Shown here piece by piece: positions 32,822-44,295 of a DNA stretch of 64,000 nt. The stretch covers positions 1-64,000 of the forward strand of contig JACCGJ010018681.1 in NCBI GenBank assembly GCA_013407085.1, read 5' to 3'. The notes under the pieces were generated by a model. That model made no database searches and was not told the DNA's origin. It saw only the letters and a list, made by a program, of their open reading frames with translations. The stretch comes from Atriophallophorus winterbourni (Eukaryota; Platyhelminthes; Trematoda; Plagiorchiida; Microphallidae). Position 1 is the stretch's first letter, and every line of letters starts with the position of its first letter. The position numbers and the translations under genes were made by a program.

Positions 32822-32984
32822 TATTATATTCACAATTAGGCACAAAGCACTCTTTCCAGAAAGAACAGCAAAAACAAACGACCGTACTTGTGAACGAAAC
32901 CAGTGTTATATTATTGACGGACAAAGTTTGAAAGCGCGGCGCGTGAGTGATCGATCGGAAATCAAAAGTCAACGCACACAGCGG
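32822..32984 (-). repeat. Gypsy 5' LTR, truncated
   Basis: Aligns with 30891-31054. It stops at the bases GCGG, which are also present in the adjoining satellite sequence (ATGCGGAAACTGAT elsewhere), suggesting a microhomology-type junction. Confidence 0.7.
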
Positions 32985-33240
32985 AAACTGATAATACTGT
33001 CCTTACTTGAAGTTTACAAACAGCAGGAAACCGGTTTTTGTGAGTGTGTGATGGAAATGCATGCAAATGTATATTTTGGTTCATGGTTATGGGTTTATCC
33101 CTGTCAAACATGTGTTTGGACAAATGTGATTAAACATGTTGGTCGTACGAGCCTTATTCAACAGTGGCATACAAGCGCTACTTGTGTATATGTATATCGC
33201 TTTCATATGTTTCGTCACAACGTGTTACGAACTGAATAAA
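32985..33240 (+). repeat. Satellite subfamily II unit
   Basis: Ribozyme relic near 33010-33030 (AAACAGCAGGAAACCGG), then hairpins near 33107 and GTTGGTCGTACGAGCC at about 33139. It resembles 25860-26090. Confidence 0.6.
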
Positions 33241-34376
33241 TAAAGGCTAATATGTAATCCATCGGAAACGTAGCGACAGCATATTTTGAATTTTTAACCT
33301 GATATAATACATTGTAATTTTGCGAATGTCGCTAAGAAACATTGAAAGCTTATTTTCTAGCGAAGTTATGTTTAACTAAATTTGGAATAAACTCTTCTTA
33401 CTGTCTACACCTGATGACGGCAAACATTCAGAAACCGGTAGTGGTGTGTAAGGGATGATAAGGTGAGTACCTTAATACATTTTATTGAATTATGCTATGA
33501 ACTTTATCAATAACGCATCCGCTGATGTTGCTGCACCTGTAGCAGTTTGTTGAAGAAAGGCAGGGTAAAAATATAGTGGATAAGCACAAGAATTTTGCTT
33601 TTTTGCATATTTCCTACGTTGATTCTCAACGCAAATGCATGTGAAATTCATGTTTATCCGAGAAATGTTTTTCTGTTCCAAAATGATGATACTGATGTAA
33701 AGAGAATAATTTAATATTTATATACACACATACATATATGTATATATTTTGCAGGGAAAAATAAACGAAAATGCATGTGGTTTACATGCTTTGATTTGAA
33801 GTGGTCTTTTGTTATTATTAATTTTTTATGAGGATGGAATAATGTTATATATATATATCAAACCATAAAAAACATATTTGATAGGGATACGTCTGAAAAA
33901 TCAATCATAACTCACGAGGATATGGTGCAGGTGGACCTGTTGGTTTGTAAATTTTGTTGGATAATGAAATGTAATAAGAATTCAAATTCGGTTGACTATT
34001 GCTTTCGACGGCTGATATGAAAAAATTAAATTTATTTTAAAATTTAGACTCATGATTTTTTGCATAAATAAGTAATCTTAACGCATTTTCGTAATTAATG
34101 CGATAATAATTTATATCTGAGCGTCTTCAAATGTTTCGTCTAAACGTTTCAGTATATAATCGATGCGGGACATCTAATATAAAATGATTAGAACTACCAG
34201 GCTAACATTGCAACCGCAGCAACAGCTAATATTAAATTAATAATCAGACATTATTCTGTGTAATTTTTGCGAATGTCGCTGTGCGACTCACAATCAAATA
34301 TTTCTTATTATTATTAAAAATATATTTATTAATTTTACTGACTGCACAACGCAAATTCAAAGATAAATTGATGAAC
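33136..34376. repeat. 1.24-kb segment repeated at 37032-38274
   Basis: The two copies keep an offset of 3,896 bp with sparse differences and share a decayed hammerhead, a TACATATATGTA palindrome and the GCACCTGTAGCAG block. Reading frames at 33490-33681 and 37386-37577 are antisense to this and lack motifs. Confidence 0.8.
33397..33452 (+). ncRNA. Decayed hammerhead copy
   Basis: CTGATGA at 33411, GAAA, CCGG and GTA are preserved along with both halves of outer stem I (CTTAC/GTAAG). Stem II has lost its GGC/GCC pairing and one inner stem I pair is broken. Weak or no activity expected. Confidence 0.6.
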
Positions 34377-34739
34377 AGAAAGTTATCAGGATTTTAATTT
34401 CGGTTTCTTTACGAAACTTTGAAATCTGAATTTCTAGAGAAGTTAATGTTTTACTAAAAATAGAATGAATAATGTTGACTGTAGTGCCTAAAATATTAAA
34501 ATAATATTAAATAACATTCCATTTAACTTCAAATCATCATGTAATATATTTTTAAAATATAAATCTAATTTAAACTATTGTAACGAATTTTCTAAAAAAA
34601 CACGTTATGTGAAGGGTAAAAGAAACTATTATCAATAGGAGGTATTATTGATTGCATTGCATGAGTTGTTCTTTTGCTGGACCCTCCGGTCGATTTCGAC
34701 CATGGATGTAGATCACAATCGCGTGGATTTTCATGTTCT

Positions 34740-34905
34740 ACAGCTTTTTGAATGATTAGGCAATCCGCTTTTGGTGGAACAATTTCTTACGCAGCGCTTG
34801 CAAAGAAAGTCAGACTTTGGTTGTAGGGGTTTAGTAGCACGCCGGCGGCGTGATCTACGTTCAGCAGCCAAGAGCTGTATCTGCTCTTCCTTAAACTTGA
34901 GGACG
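34740..34905 (-). pseudogene. RTE-B C-terminal zinc-finger fragment
   Basis: A clean minus-strand stretch without stops reads LLAAERRSRRRRATKPLQP, then CKRCVRNCSTKSGLPNHSKSC, a C2H2-type finger. It is the best preserved copy of this C-terminal domain in the window, isolated from any RT. Confidence 0.75.
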
Positions 34906-35430
34906 ACGGTTGAAGAAATTTCTCAAAAGTGAGCGGCCAATAGCAAGTTTATCCCAAATCGCGAGGGCAAAGCAAGAGCATTCTTATCTATTTTGCAAAA
35001 AATCTTCGAACCGCAATTACGGTCTTCCCAATTTACTGCATGCATGTCATAAAATATTGTTTGAAAAGCACAACAATCACCTGTTCAAAAATTCTCCCTC
35101 ATGATTTTGTCTAAGTTAGATCAATGTCTGCTGTAGATGTGAATCGCGATTCTCAATTTTATAGCGCAGCTAACACGCTTCATTTTGAATTCAAAGATAA
35201 ATCATAACGGAATATTTTTGATCAACTTTCGTGAAATACAATTTTGTACTCAAGTCCGCCGAAAGTGCCCATGTAAAAATATGGTATGGTCGAAAGTATA
35301 TGATGCACGTAGAAAGCTCTGAAACATATGTTCACATGATTGATTGTTCTTCCATATTCAACCGACTGATCTGGTCAATCGTCTTCTTAGGGCCCTATAC
35401 TTACATTATATCCTGCATCTTTAGAAAATA
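34906..35430. other. Unassigned, no gene supported
   Basis: Reading frames of 64 and 81 residues at 34910 and 35231 lack motifs. Part of 35000-35080 resembles the stretch next to the RTE-B tail in block A. Confidence 0.4.
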
Positions 35431-35620
35431 TTGTATACAACACCACCAAACGGACGAAGCGATCAAGTTATCGTAGAATTCCAGTACGTCTGTAACGCTG
35501 GGTGTAATCGTGAAAGGGACAACTTGCCTCAGAATAGTGAACTGCATAGCACTGTTTTGCTTTACATTACTATGTATTTGCACACCCTTCACACCGATTC
35601 CAATAAATATTAAGTCTATC
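35430..35620 (+). repeat. Second relic of the 268-bp insert family
   Basis: CGGACGAAGCG near 35450 and the tail ACCGATTCCAATAAATATTA near 35598 parallel the insert at 14989-15256. Ribozyme not intact. Confidence 0.4.
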
Positions 35621-35739
35621 TCTTACAGCACTGAAATCTATATTGGATGAACGCTCAAAATTCTTTTCCAAAACGCTTCCTCACACAATATATTCAAACT
35701 ACGATGTAGGAATATAAGTAGATGAAACTATGGACAAAG

Positions 35740-37031
35740 CATTTCGATTTTCATAAAACTTCAATCAAAGCGAGTCATGTTCACCATATTCTCGAATAGA
35801 GAACAGAGATTTCATAGATTTCCAGTTGCAGCTGATTTATCCGATGCAGCACAATTATAAGATTTTATATCGACACTGCAACCAGAGAACGCATAAAAAC
35901 CCTGGTGTTCATGCCTTGAATACTTCGACTGGTTCCGCTTAATCATAGTAACACGTCGTTGTTCTATGAATTTAAATTTGTACGATATCCTCAACGCCCC
36001 AATCTACGTGCCGATTCAAGTATCCAAAAGTTGCACGTGATTGTCCGTCGTTAAATGTTGTATTGGGTACTCCGACGGTGGTAGCAAATAATTCATGAAA
36101 CGTAAATTTGTAAAATCTCCGAGAGACGTTTTGCTTATTCAGACCGCATAAATCATGTAATATGAATGTTATATTCTCCGAGACCAGACGAGACAATTAG
36201 AATACTGCTGTAAACCAGTCATGCAAATTTCTCTGAACCTTTTCATGTATATCTTGCATATAGATAAAAGACCAACAATTGCGTCACAGATATAGATGTA
36301 AAATGTACAGTGTGCAAGTTGATTTCCCGTTTGCTAAGTCATATTAAGGGAAATGTTTGAGGTAATTGAGCACTGCTTGGTTATCGGATTTCTTTAGATA
36401 TATTCTTTAATCTTAAAACATGTATATCTGTTTAGTTAATTTTATGATTATATTCATTTTCAGATATTGAGTTCAATATCATGATTGTATTATACCGAGT
36501 TTTTGGAAATAGAAGACATAAAACCGTAGCATTAGGTTTCAAAATATGATCAAAAGCAGTTGGTTCAACATTTAATTTTTTCCTTAATTTGCCAACATTC
36601 ATTTGATGATTTCGCTTGTTTGCAAACATTTAAAATAATTTACAATCGGAAATTCGGTTATCCTTCAATGTACACCTCTTACAAATTAGTGTATTCTACA
36701 CTAAACTGGACATAATTAAATGTCTCGTAACGTCCTCAATGTTACTGAAATGTACTTATAATAACCAGTCGCTAATTAAGGCAACGACACTAATCTGAAA
36801 AATGTTTCTAGAAGTAAAATCGGAAGCTGAATTTGCTAGATGAATACGTAAAAACTTTGTTAGTTTTAATTTTCAAACGATATATATGCATGAACTTAAA
36901 ACATTGTTAAAATAACTTGAGTGATGAGATTGTATCATCAGTAATCTACAAGGATCCCTTCTCTAAAATAAAGATTTATTTGAAATCTCCAATAAAATTT
37001 GATCGGAAGAATGCACTGTTACGTTTCCTTC
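35740..37031. repeat. Repeat shared with 28270-29480
   Basis: Collinear with the earlier segment, ending at about 37020 where it joins satellite-derived sequence. The 74-residue minus-strand frame at 35972-36196 lies in the recurrent unidentified segment also seen at 22200. Confidence 0.55.
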
Positions 37032-38274
37032 AGGTTGGTCGTACGAGCCTTATTCAACAGTGGCATACAAGCGCTACTTGTGTATATGCATATCGCTTTC
37101 ATATGTTTCGTCACAGCGTGTTACGAAATGAATAAATAAAGGCTAAAATGTAATCCATCGGAAACGTAGCGACAGCATATTTTGAATTTTTAACCTGATA
37201 TAATACATTGTAATTTTGCGAATGTCGCTAAGAAACATTGAAAGCTTATTTTCTAGCGAAGTTATGTTTAACTAAATTTGGAATAAACTCTTCTTACTGT
37301 CTACACCTGATGACGGCAAACATTCAGAAATCGGTAGTGATGTGTAAGGGATGATGAGGTGAGTACCTTAATACATTTTAATGAATTATGCTATGAACTT
37401 TATCAATAACGCATCCGCTGATGTTGCTGCACCTGTAGCAGTTTGTTGAAGAAAGGCAGGGTAAAAATATAGTGGATAAGCACAAGAATTTTGCTTTTTT
37501 GCATATTTCCTACGTTGATTCTTAACGCAAATGCATGTGAAATTCATGTTTATCCGAGAAATGTTTTTCTGTTCCAAAATGATGATACTGATGTAAAGAG
37601 AATAATTTAATATTTATATACACACATACATATATGTATATATTTTGCAGGGAAAAAAAAAGAAATTGCATGTGGTTTACATGCTTTGATTTGAAGTAGT
37701 CTTTTGTTATTATTAAGTTTTTATGAGGATGGAATAATGTTTCATATATATAAAACCATAAAAACATATTTGATAGGGATACGTCTGAAACATCAATCAT
37801 AACTCACGAGGATTTGGTGCAGGTTGACCTGTTGGTTTGTAAATTTCGTTGGATAATGAAATGTAATAAGAATTCAAATTCGGTTGACTATTGCTTTCGA
37901 CGGCTGATATGAAAAAAATAAATTAATTTTAAAATCTAGACTCATAATTTTTTGCATAAATAAGTAATCTTAACGCATTTTCGTACTTAATGCGATAATA
38001 ATTTATATCTGAGCGTCTTAAAATGTTTCGTCTAAACGTTTCAGTATATAATCGATGCGGGACATCTAATATAAAATGATTAGAACTACCAGGCTAACAT
38101 TGCAACCGCAGCAACAGCTAATATTAAATTAATAATCGGACATTATTCTGTGTAATTTTTGCGAATGTCGCTGTGCGACTCACAATCAAATATTTCTTAT
38201 TATTATTGAAAATATATTCATTAATTTTACTGACTGCACAACGCAAATTCAAAGATAAATTGATGAACAGAAAC
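37032..38274. repeat. Second copy of the 1.24-kb segment
   Basis: Partner of 33136-34376. It is cut on the right where the segmental duplication begins, at a shared TTAAATATTTCAA-like sequence. Confidence 0.8.
37293..37348 (+). ncRNA. Decayed hammerhead copy
   Basis: As at 33397-33452, with further changes in helix III and stem I (ATCGGTA, GTGATG). Confidence 0.5.
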
Positions 38275-39873
38275 TTAAATATTTCAAAACATTTATGAAT
38301 CCTTTAAATAAGTAATAAAGATAGATTAGGAAAAATGTTATCGGTAAGGTACTACTCCATGTTGTTGCACCTGTAGCAGTTTGTTGAAATTCGTCATTAC
38401 GTTTAGCATTTGCCTTGTTTGTTTCGATAAATAATATTGAAATCTAGAATCCTCAGTATTTGCATTAATACAGAATTTAAATATCTTGTTCGTAGTTTTC
38501 CGGATAATAATTTACTTTATATCCTTTTCAAATTTCGCATCAAATGTATCGCAAAATATTCGGCACGGGACATTTAATCTTATGCGACTTGTTCAGACAG
38601 GTTGAAATGTTATTACATTGCAATCGCTGCAACAGTTATATTGTTGAACAGAATATTGTTAAGATATTAATTTTGTTTGGGATACAAATCTCTGAAAGCT
38701 CAATTTCTAGCGAAGTTAAGTTTCAATGAAATTGCAAAGAATAACATTGTTTTTGTGAAACGTGATTAACTTTGCTAAATAGTCGTTGTATTATAGTTAA
38801 ATATTCTGAAAAAATTATGAAATAATATATAAGTATTAATAATACGTCAGGAGAACCGTATCGGTAACTCACCTGGGTGTGGTAATGAAACTGTAGTGGT
38901 TTGTTTAAGAAAATCACCGTTGAAATAAAGTAGATATGTACAAAAATGTTACGATTTTCTGTTTTAAAATCATGTTTGTAATGTAGTTATATTAATGCCC
39001 TATAATTAGAAAACCATAAAAATATATTTATTATTGATCCGAGAGTAAAAATATTATTATCAATGAACAGCTAGTTAATGGTGAAGCTGCAGGTTTGTGA
39101 ATGTTGAAAAATAATAAAATTTTATAATAATTCGAATTCGTTTATTATTTAATTAAATATGATATATAGAAAAGTCTGTAATTGCATGAATACAGAATTT
39201 GAAAGAATTTCATCATATAAAACGAAGAAAATAATTTTTCAGTTATCGTGATCATGTATCTGTAGATACCGTTTACGATTTATTAAATAATGAAATGTTA
39301 TATTAATACAAATTCGTCTTAAGTTGTATCTTTTTAAGGATGAGATGTAATTTTTTGGCTAATTAATTATGAAATTCAGAAACTTCAGTATTTGCAGAAA
39401 TACAGAATTTAAAGGTCTTGTTCATAGTTTCAGGTATAAAAAGGTGTGTTTGAACAGATATGATTGAACAGGTTGGTCGTACTAGCCATATCCTACAGTT
39501 GCATGCAAGCTCCACTTGTTAACCATTCATCCACCGTTTCAAGAGCATGCGGAAACTGATCTTACTGTCCCTATTGGATGATTACATACAGCACGAAACC
39601 GGTCATTGTGGCTGTGTGATGGAAATGCATGCAAATGAATATTTTGATTCATGGTTATGGGTTTATCCCCATTAAACATGTGTTTGGACACATGTGATTA
39701 AACAAGTTGGTCGTACCAGCCTTATTCCACAGTGGCATACAAGCGCGACTTGTGTATATCTATATCACTTCCATATGTTTCGACAAAACGAAACGTACGA
39801 TATAAATGTCACCGGACATCTAATGTTATCGATTAGTTCAGACAAGCTGAAAAATTATCATATAACAATGGCA

Positions 39874-39904
<31 letters not shown>
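39874..39904. repeat. TA microsatellite
   Basis: Duplicate of 17312-17342. Confidence 0.95.
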
Positions 39905-39907
<3 letters not shown>

Positions 39908-39959
39908 ATTGAAAGCTTAATTTCTAGTTATGTTTCACTAAAATTGGAATGAACCTAAT

Positions 39960-40015
39960 CATAGTGTCTCCACCTGATGACGGCGAACATCCAGAAATCC
40001 GTAATGGTGTGTAAG
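39960..40015 (+). ncRNA. Decayed hammerhead copy
   Basis: Identical in layout to 17398-17453, box at 39974. Confidence 0.55.
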
Positions 40016-40390
40016 GGATGGGGATGTCAGCACTACAATACATTCTAATTAATTATGTTTTGAACTTCATCGACAACGCACCAGTGGATGATATTGCAGC
40101 TGAAGCTGTTAGTTGAAGAAAATCACGTGGAAAATAATGTGGATAAACAGAATAATTATGCTTATTTTTGTATAATTTCTACGCTGATTTTTAACGCAAA
40201 TGCACGTGAAATTCATGTTCAAAAATAATGATACTGATGTGGAGAGAATAATTTAATAAGTGTATACACACATACATATATGTATATATTTTCAATGAAA
40301 ATGAAGATAAATGTGGATTACATGCTTTGAAGTTAAATGATCTTTTGTTATTATGACGTTTTTATGAGGTTGGAATAAGGTGTACTTCAC

Positions 40391-41248
40391 TTTACTTTTA
40401 CTTTTGTGCGGCTGGCTCCACGAGTGGATTAGCTGACTTCATTGATGTCTCGGATCGCACCAGCTCACGCACGTCGATCGGAGGCGAGATCGTTGCAGAT
40501 CGTGATCCAGTCTCGTCCCCACCTGCGAAATCCGTAGACGGTACGCAGACCCAGGGTGTCTACATCCTCTTTCACAGTTGACAGCCAGGTTTTCACTTGA
40601 CCACCTTGCCGCCGACGCCAGGTGCGAACGGGTTTGGGGTCGAGGACGAGTTTTGGAAGTGCTGTGTCTGTCTTTCGGAGGACGTGGCCAAACCATTGCA
40701 GCCTTCGCCGTTGTATGTGAGCGGAAAGTGGAGATAGTCCGCTGCAACGCTCTCGTACGGCTGCGTTAGATACTCGGTCAGTATATCGGATGCCCAAGAT
40801 TACCCTAAGGCACCAATGGTCGAACACTTCTAATGTGCGTACATCCTGTGACCTTAAAGGCCATGTCTCGCATCCATAAAGCAGTACAGGGCGGATCGCT
40901 GCTTGATAAACACGCGTCTTAGTTTTTAGGCTGATCCCGGGCTTGCGCCAAAGGGTGCCTTTCAACTGCGAAAACGCATTACGAGCACGATCGACCCTTA
41001 ACTTCACTTCATCTTTCGCCTGACCATTGGGCAATATACTTGAGCCGAGGTATTTAAAGACTGTAACGTATTCGATCGGACAACCCTGGACGCGAAGTGG
41101 CTGGATGCCTGGTGTGTCGGAATAAAAGAATGCCTTGGTCTTAGCCGCGTTTAACTCAAGACCGACTTTCGCGGCAGTGGCACTAATGCGGTCTAAAAGG
41201 CTTTGCAGCATTTCGGTATTGTCGCCCAGAACGACAATATCGTCAGCT
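40391..41248 (-). mobile_element. RTE-A copy 2, 5' deleted
   Basis: The same insertion as 17823-20949, carried here by the segmental duplication: the 3' junction and tail are identical. It is cut at 41248 within the RT, just after the codons for YADD, where block A sequence begins. This is a deletion or recombination end, not a new 5'-truncated insertion. Confidence 0.88.
40465..41211 (-). pseudogene. RTE-A RT palm end, thumb and C-terminus
   Basis: 248 residues starting within the palm (LLDRISATAAKVGLELNAAK). It lacks the near-18568 frameshift of copy 1 and so reads correctly through YLGSSILPNGQ, the thumb (LLYGCETWPL) and RRRLQWFGHVLR. It ends 12 residues early because a tryptophan codon became TGA after SDRRA. 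It shows what the intact frame of copy 1 was. Confidence 0.88.
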
Positions 41249-42434
41249 TAATTTCTAGCGAAGTTATTTTTCACAAAAATTGGAATGATCCTAATCATAG
41301 TGTCCCACCTGATAACGGCGAACATCCAGAAATCCGTGATGGTGTGTATGGGATGGGGATGTAAGCACTACAATACATTCTAATTAATTATGTTATGAAC
41401 TTTATCGACAACGCACCAGTGGATGATGTTTCAGCTGTAGCTGTTAGTTTAAGTAAATCAAGTGAAAAATAATGTGGATAAACACAATAATTGTGCTAAT
41501 TTTTGAATAATTTCTACACTGATTCTTAACGCAAATGCACGTGAAATTCATGTTCAAAAATAATGATACTGATGTGGAGAGAATAATTTGATAAGTGTAT
41601 ACACACATACATATATGCATATAGTTTTCAATGAAAATAAACAAAAATGTGGATTACATGCTTTGATGGTAAATGAACTTCTGTTATTATGACGTTTTTA
41701 TGAGGTTGGAATAATGTGTCATATAAATAAAACCATAAAAATATAGCTGTTAGTGATACGTAGGAAAGAAATCAATGATAACGCACCGCCAGTCGGTTGA
41801 TGAACTGTACCAGTTGGTGTGTGATTATTGTAAAATAATGAATTGTTATAATAAGTCAAATTTGTTTGATGTTCATGTCTGCGATGGTTGATATATAAAT
41901 TTATTTTAAATTTATTTTTAACATTTAAAGACGTAATTATGTGCATAAATGAGGAATATAAACCCAGTTTAATACTGTATGTGATAATAATTTATTTAAT
42001 GTCGGATTTAGATGATTTGGTCTAAAATGCTAATATGATAATACATTTGAACCGTAGCAACAGCATATTTTGAATTTTGATTCGTATATAATAAATTGTA
42101 ATACTTGCAATTGTCGCTGGGAAATTTGAAAGCTTATTTTCTAACGAAGTTATGTTTCACTAAATGAGGAATGAATTATATTGATCTTAGTGGCTAAAAT
42201 GTTAGAATATTACTAAATAAAATATTTTATTTTACTTGAAATCATCATAAAATATTTTTGAAGTTTTTATCTAATTCGAACGATGTTAACGAAATTTCCA
42301 AAAAAAGAAATTATGAGAAGATTAAATGAAATCATTCTCCATTGGGGGATTATGGATTACATTGCCTGTGTCGTTTTAAATTTGGCCTTCTTCGGTCAAA
42401 TTTGACCATGTATGTACATAACAATCGCATGCAT

Positions 42435-42745
42435 TTTCAGGTTATTCAGCTTTTTGAATGATTAGACAATCCGATTCTGAAGGAACAATCTCCGACGCAG
42501 GGCTTTCGACGAAAGGCTAAACTCGGTTGTAGGGTGTCAGTTGCACCCCGGCTGCGTGATCTGCATTCAGCATCCAAGATCTGCAACTACTCCTCCCCAG
42601 CTTACACACGACCCTTTACACAATACGTTTAATGCTAGAGACCATGAGCAAGTTCCTTACAACTTTTGGGTTTAATGCCAAGATCTTTCATATATCCTTT
42701 GCAAACGACTTTGTGCTGCAAGTGCGGTCTGCTTGTATGACATAA
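42435..42745 (-). pseudogene. RTE-B C-terminal domain relic
   Basis: Counterpart of 21685-21960: LDAECRSRSRGATDTLQP, then a finger with one cysteine replaced (RRKPCVGDCSFRIGLSNH). Stops interrupt the frame. Confidence 0.65.
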
Positions 42746-43539
42746 AATATTGTTTGAAAAGCACAGTATGCACATATGAATGTTGAGTTGTTGCAAACAT
42801 ATTTCAATTAATTGAGCTTGTGTTGGTTTTAAAGATTCCTATATAGCATTGATTAATTCATTATCAAAAACAAATTTATTTGAAATTTCCAGTAGAATCT
42901 GATTTATCGGATCCATCACAAGTGAGTGATTTTAAAACGAACTTGAAACGGTAGAACAAATAATTACTATGGGATTCGTGCCATAAATAAATCGACTGCT
43001 TTCGCTATATCATGTTCAGACATCGTTGATCTATCAATAGAAATGTATGCCTGCGCTTTCACGCACCAATCCACGTGCTTCTTCAATAATTCAACATTTA
43101 CAATTAATTATGCGTCTTCGAGTGAAGTATTGGTGGTAGGACATAACGTATAAAACGTAAATGTAAAAACAATCCCCGAGTTCAGACGAGATATTTCGAA
43201 TGCTGCTGAAAACCTGCCATGCGCATTTCCTTGAACCTTTTCAGGTATATTTTTCCACATGCTCCAATATTAAGTGGCACATGCCACTAGATCAAATAAC
43301 ACCCATTTATACAGGGTATGCGTTTCCACTGTTCAAAGTTCCAGGCCGGAGAAAATGCAGTTTTGACGAATAATAACTACAGAAATAATGATAAACCTAG
43401 AAACGAACGGAGATCTGTCAGTTGCTCAACATTGATTTCACCGAAATACGTTTTGTGTAACAAATGTGATTGAGCGATTAGATGAGTAAGCATTCCGCAT
43501 TCTCCATTGGATATTCGTGACTGTCCCTATTTATTTTTG

Positions 43540-43540
<1 letters not shown>

Positions 43541-43576
<36 letters not shown>
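43541..43576. repeat. TA microsatellite at segment C boundary
   Basis: Precedes the 640-bp segment C. Equivalent tracts are at 53528-53570 and 54216-54298. Confidence 0.95.
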
Positions 43577-43579
<3 letters not shown>

Positions 43580-43871
43580 CATATACCTTGTCGCCCTATG
43601 TTTATTGCTGAGCTTACAGCTCTTTCTACCATAAACGTTTCTTAGTTCCCAGTTCTGAGTGTTGTAGATGCATGCGGCTTCATGTATGCATGTTACCTTG
43701 CCATTTCTGATGGTTTACGCTCGAACAAGCTGCAGGAACATGATTTGTTTGTCGTTAGCCTCCTTTAGTCGATTTCAAACTTAGATAAGAAACATGATGT
43801 TGTTGGGAATCAATGTGAATGGATACTAAATTAATTTATTAACAGACACAACGGAGTTCATGCAGATGGCC

Positions 43872-44088
43872 TTCTATTAAGGCGATTTGACAATTTTCGC
43901 GTTGCTCATAAAGGTTCTGTACTTGCACCAATACTGTTAATAATATAATGTAACGATTTGTCAACAGCAATTTACAATTAGATGGCTTCTTTGCTGATGG
44001 AATGGATATATGACGATTCATCAACAATGACGAGGACATTTTTCCTGCAATCAAACACCTTAATTTCATTGCACGAAGGGACATCATA
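43872..44088 (+). pseudogene. LINE RT relic (CR1/jockey-like)
   Basis: KGSVLAPILLII, then CNDLSTAI after a stop, and a GFFADG segment standing for FADD in another frame. Copy of 23085-23300; repeated at 53862 and 54592. Confidence 0.65.
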
Positions 44089-44246
44089 AATCATGCTTTC
44101 TTTGAAAACTCGTAAAAGTTAGATCACACAGATCGCAGCGGGTCTGGCGTTTGCTACCCATGCAAGTTCGAAGACAGAATTCTTAAGCGCACAGCGAAAG
44201 AAAAGTCATAGATATCACGATTTGTTGTGGTTGGCAAAATGGTATT

Positions 44247-44248
<2 letters not shown>

Positions 44249-44292
<44 letters not shown>
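44249..44292. repeat. TA microsatellite at the A/B boundary
   Basis: Separates block A from block B. The equivalent tract is at 54969-55011. Confidence 0.95.

Positions 44293-44295
<3 letters not shown>

Larger units (their letters stand above)
30891..32984 (-). mobile_element. Ty3/Gypsy LTR retrotransposon, internally deleted
   Basis: Minus-strand element with matching terminal sequences (30891-31054 and 32822-32984), a candidate primer binding site next to the right LTR, and remnants of gag, RNase H and integrase in Gypsy order. Protease and the reverse transcriptase core are missing, so the element is a deletion derivative. The right LTR stops at 32984, where the sequence switches to satellite subfamily II, so the upstream part of the 5' LTR is also lost. 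The exact family cannot be fixed from the remaining domains. Confidence 0.85.
38274..41248. repeat. Segmental duplication, copy 2
   Basis: Partner of 15716-18684. Contains repeat R, subfamily II satellite units (hairpins at about 39470 and 39705), a TA tract and the 3' part of RTE-A. Confidence 0.85.
41249..44217. repeat. Block A, copy 2
   Basis: Collinear with 51231-54214 (offset 9,986-9,990) and with 20962-23460. It retains the empty RTE-A target site at about 41706-41720. Contents: a dead hammerhead (CTGATAA at 41309), RTE-B tail and CR1/jockey-like RT relic. Confidence 0.85.
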
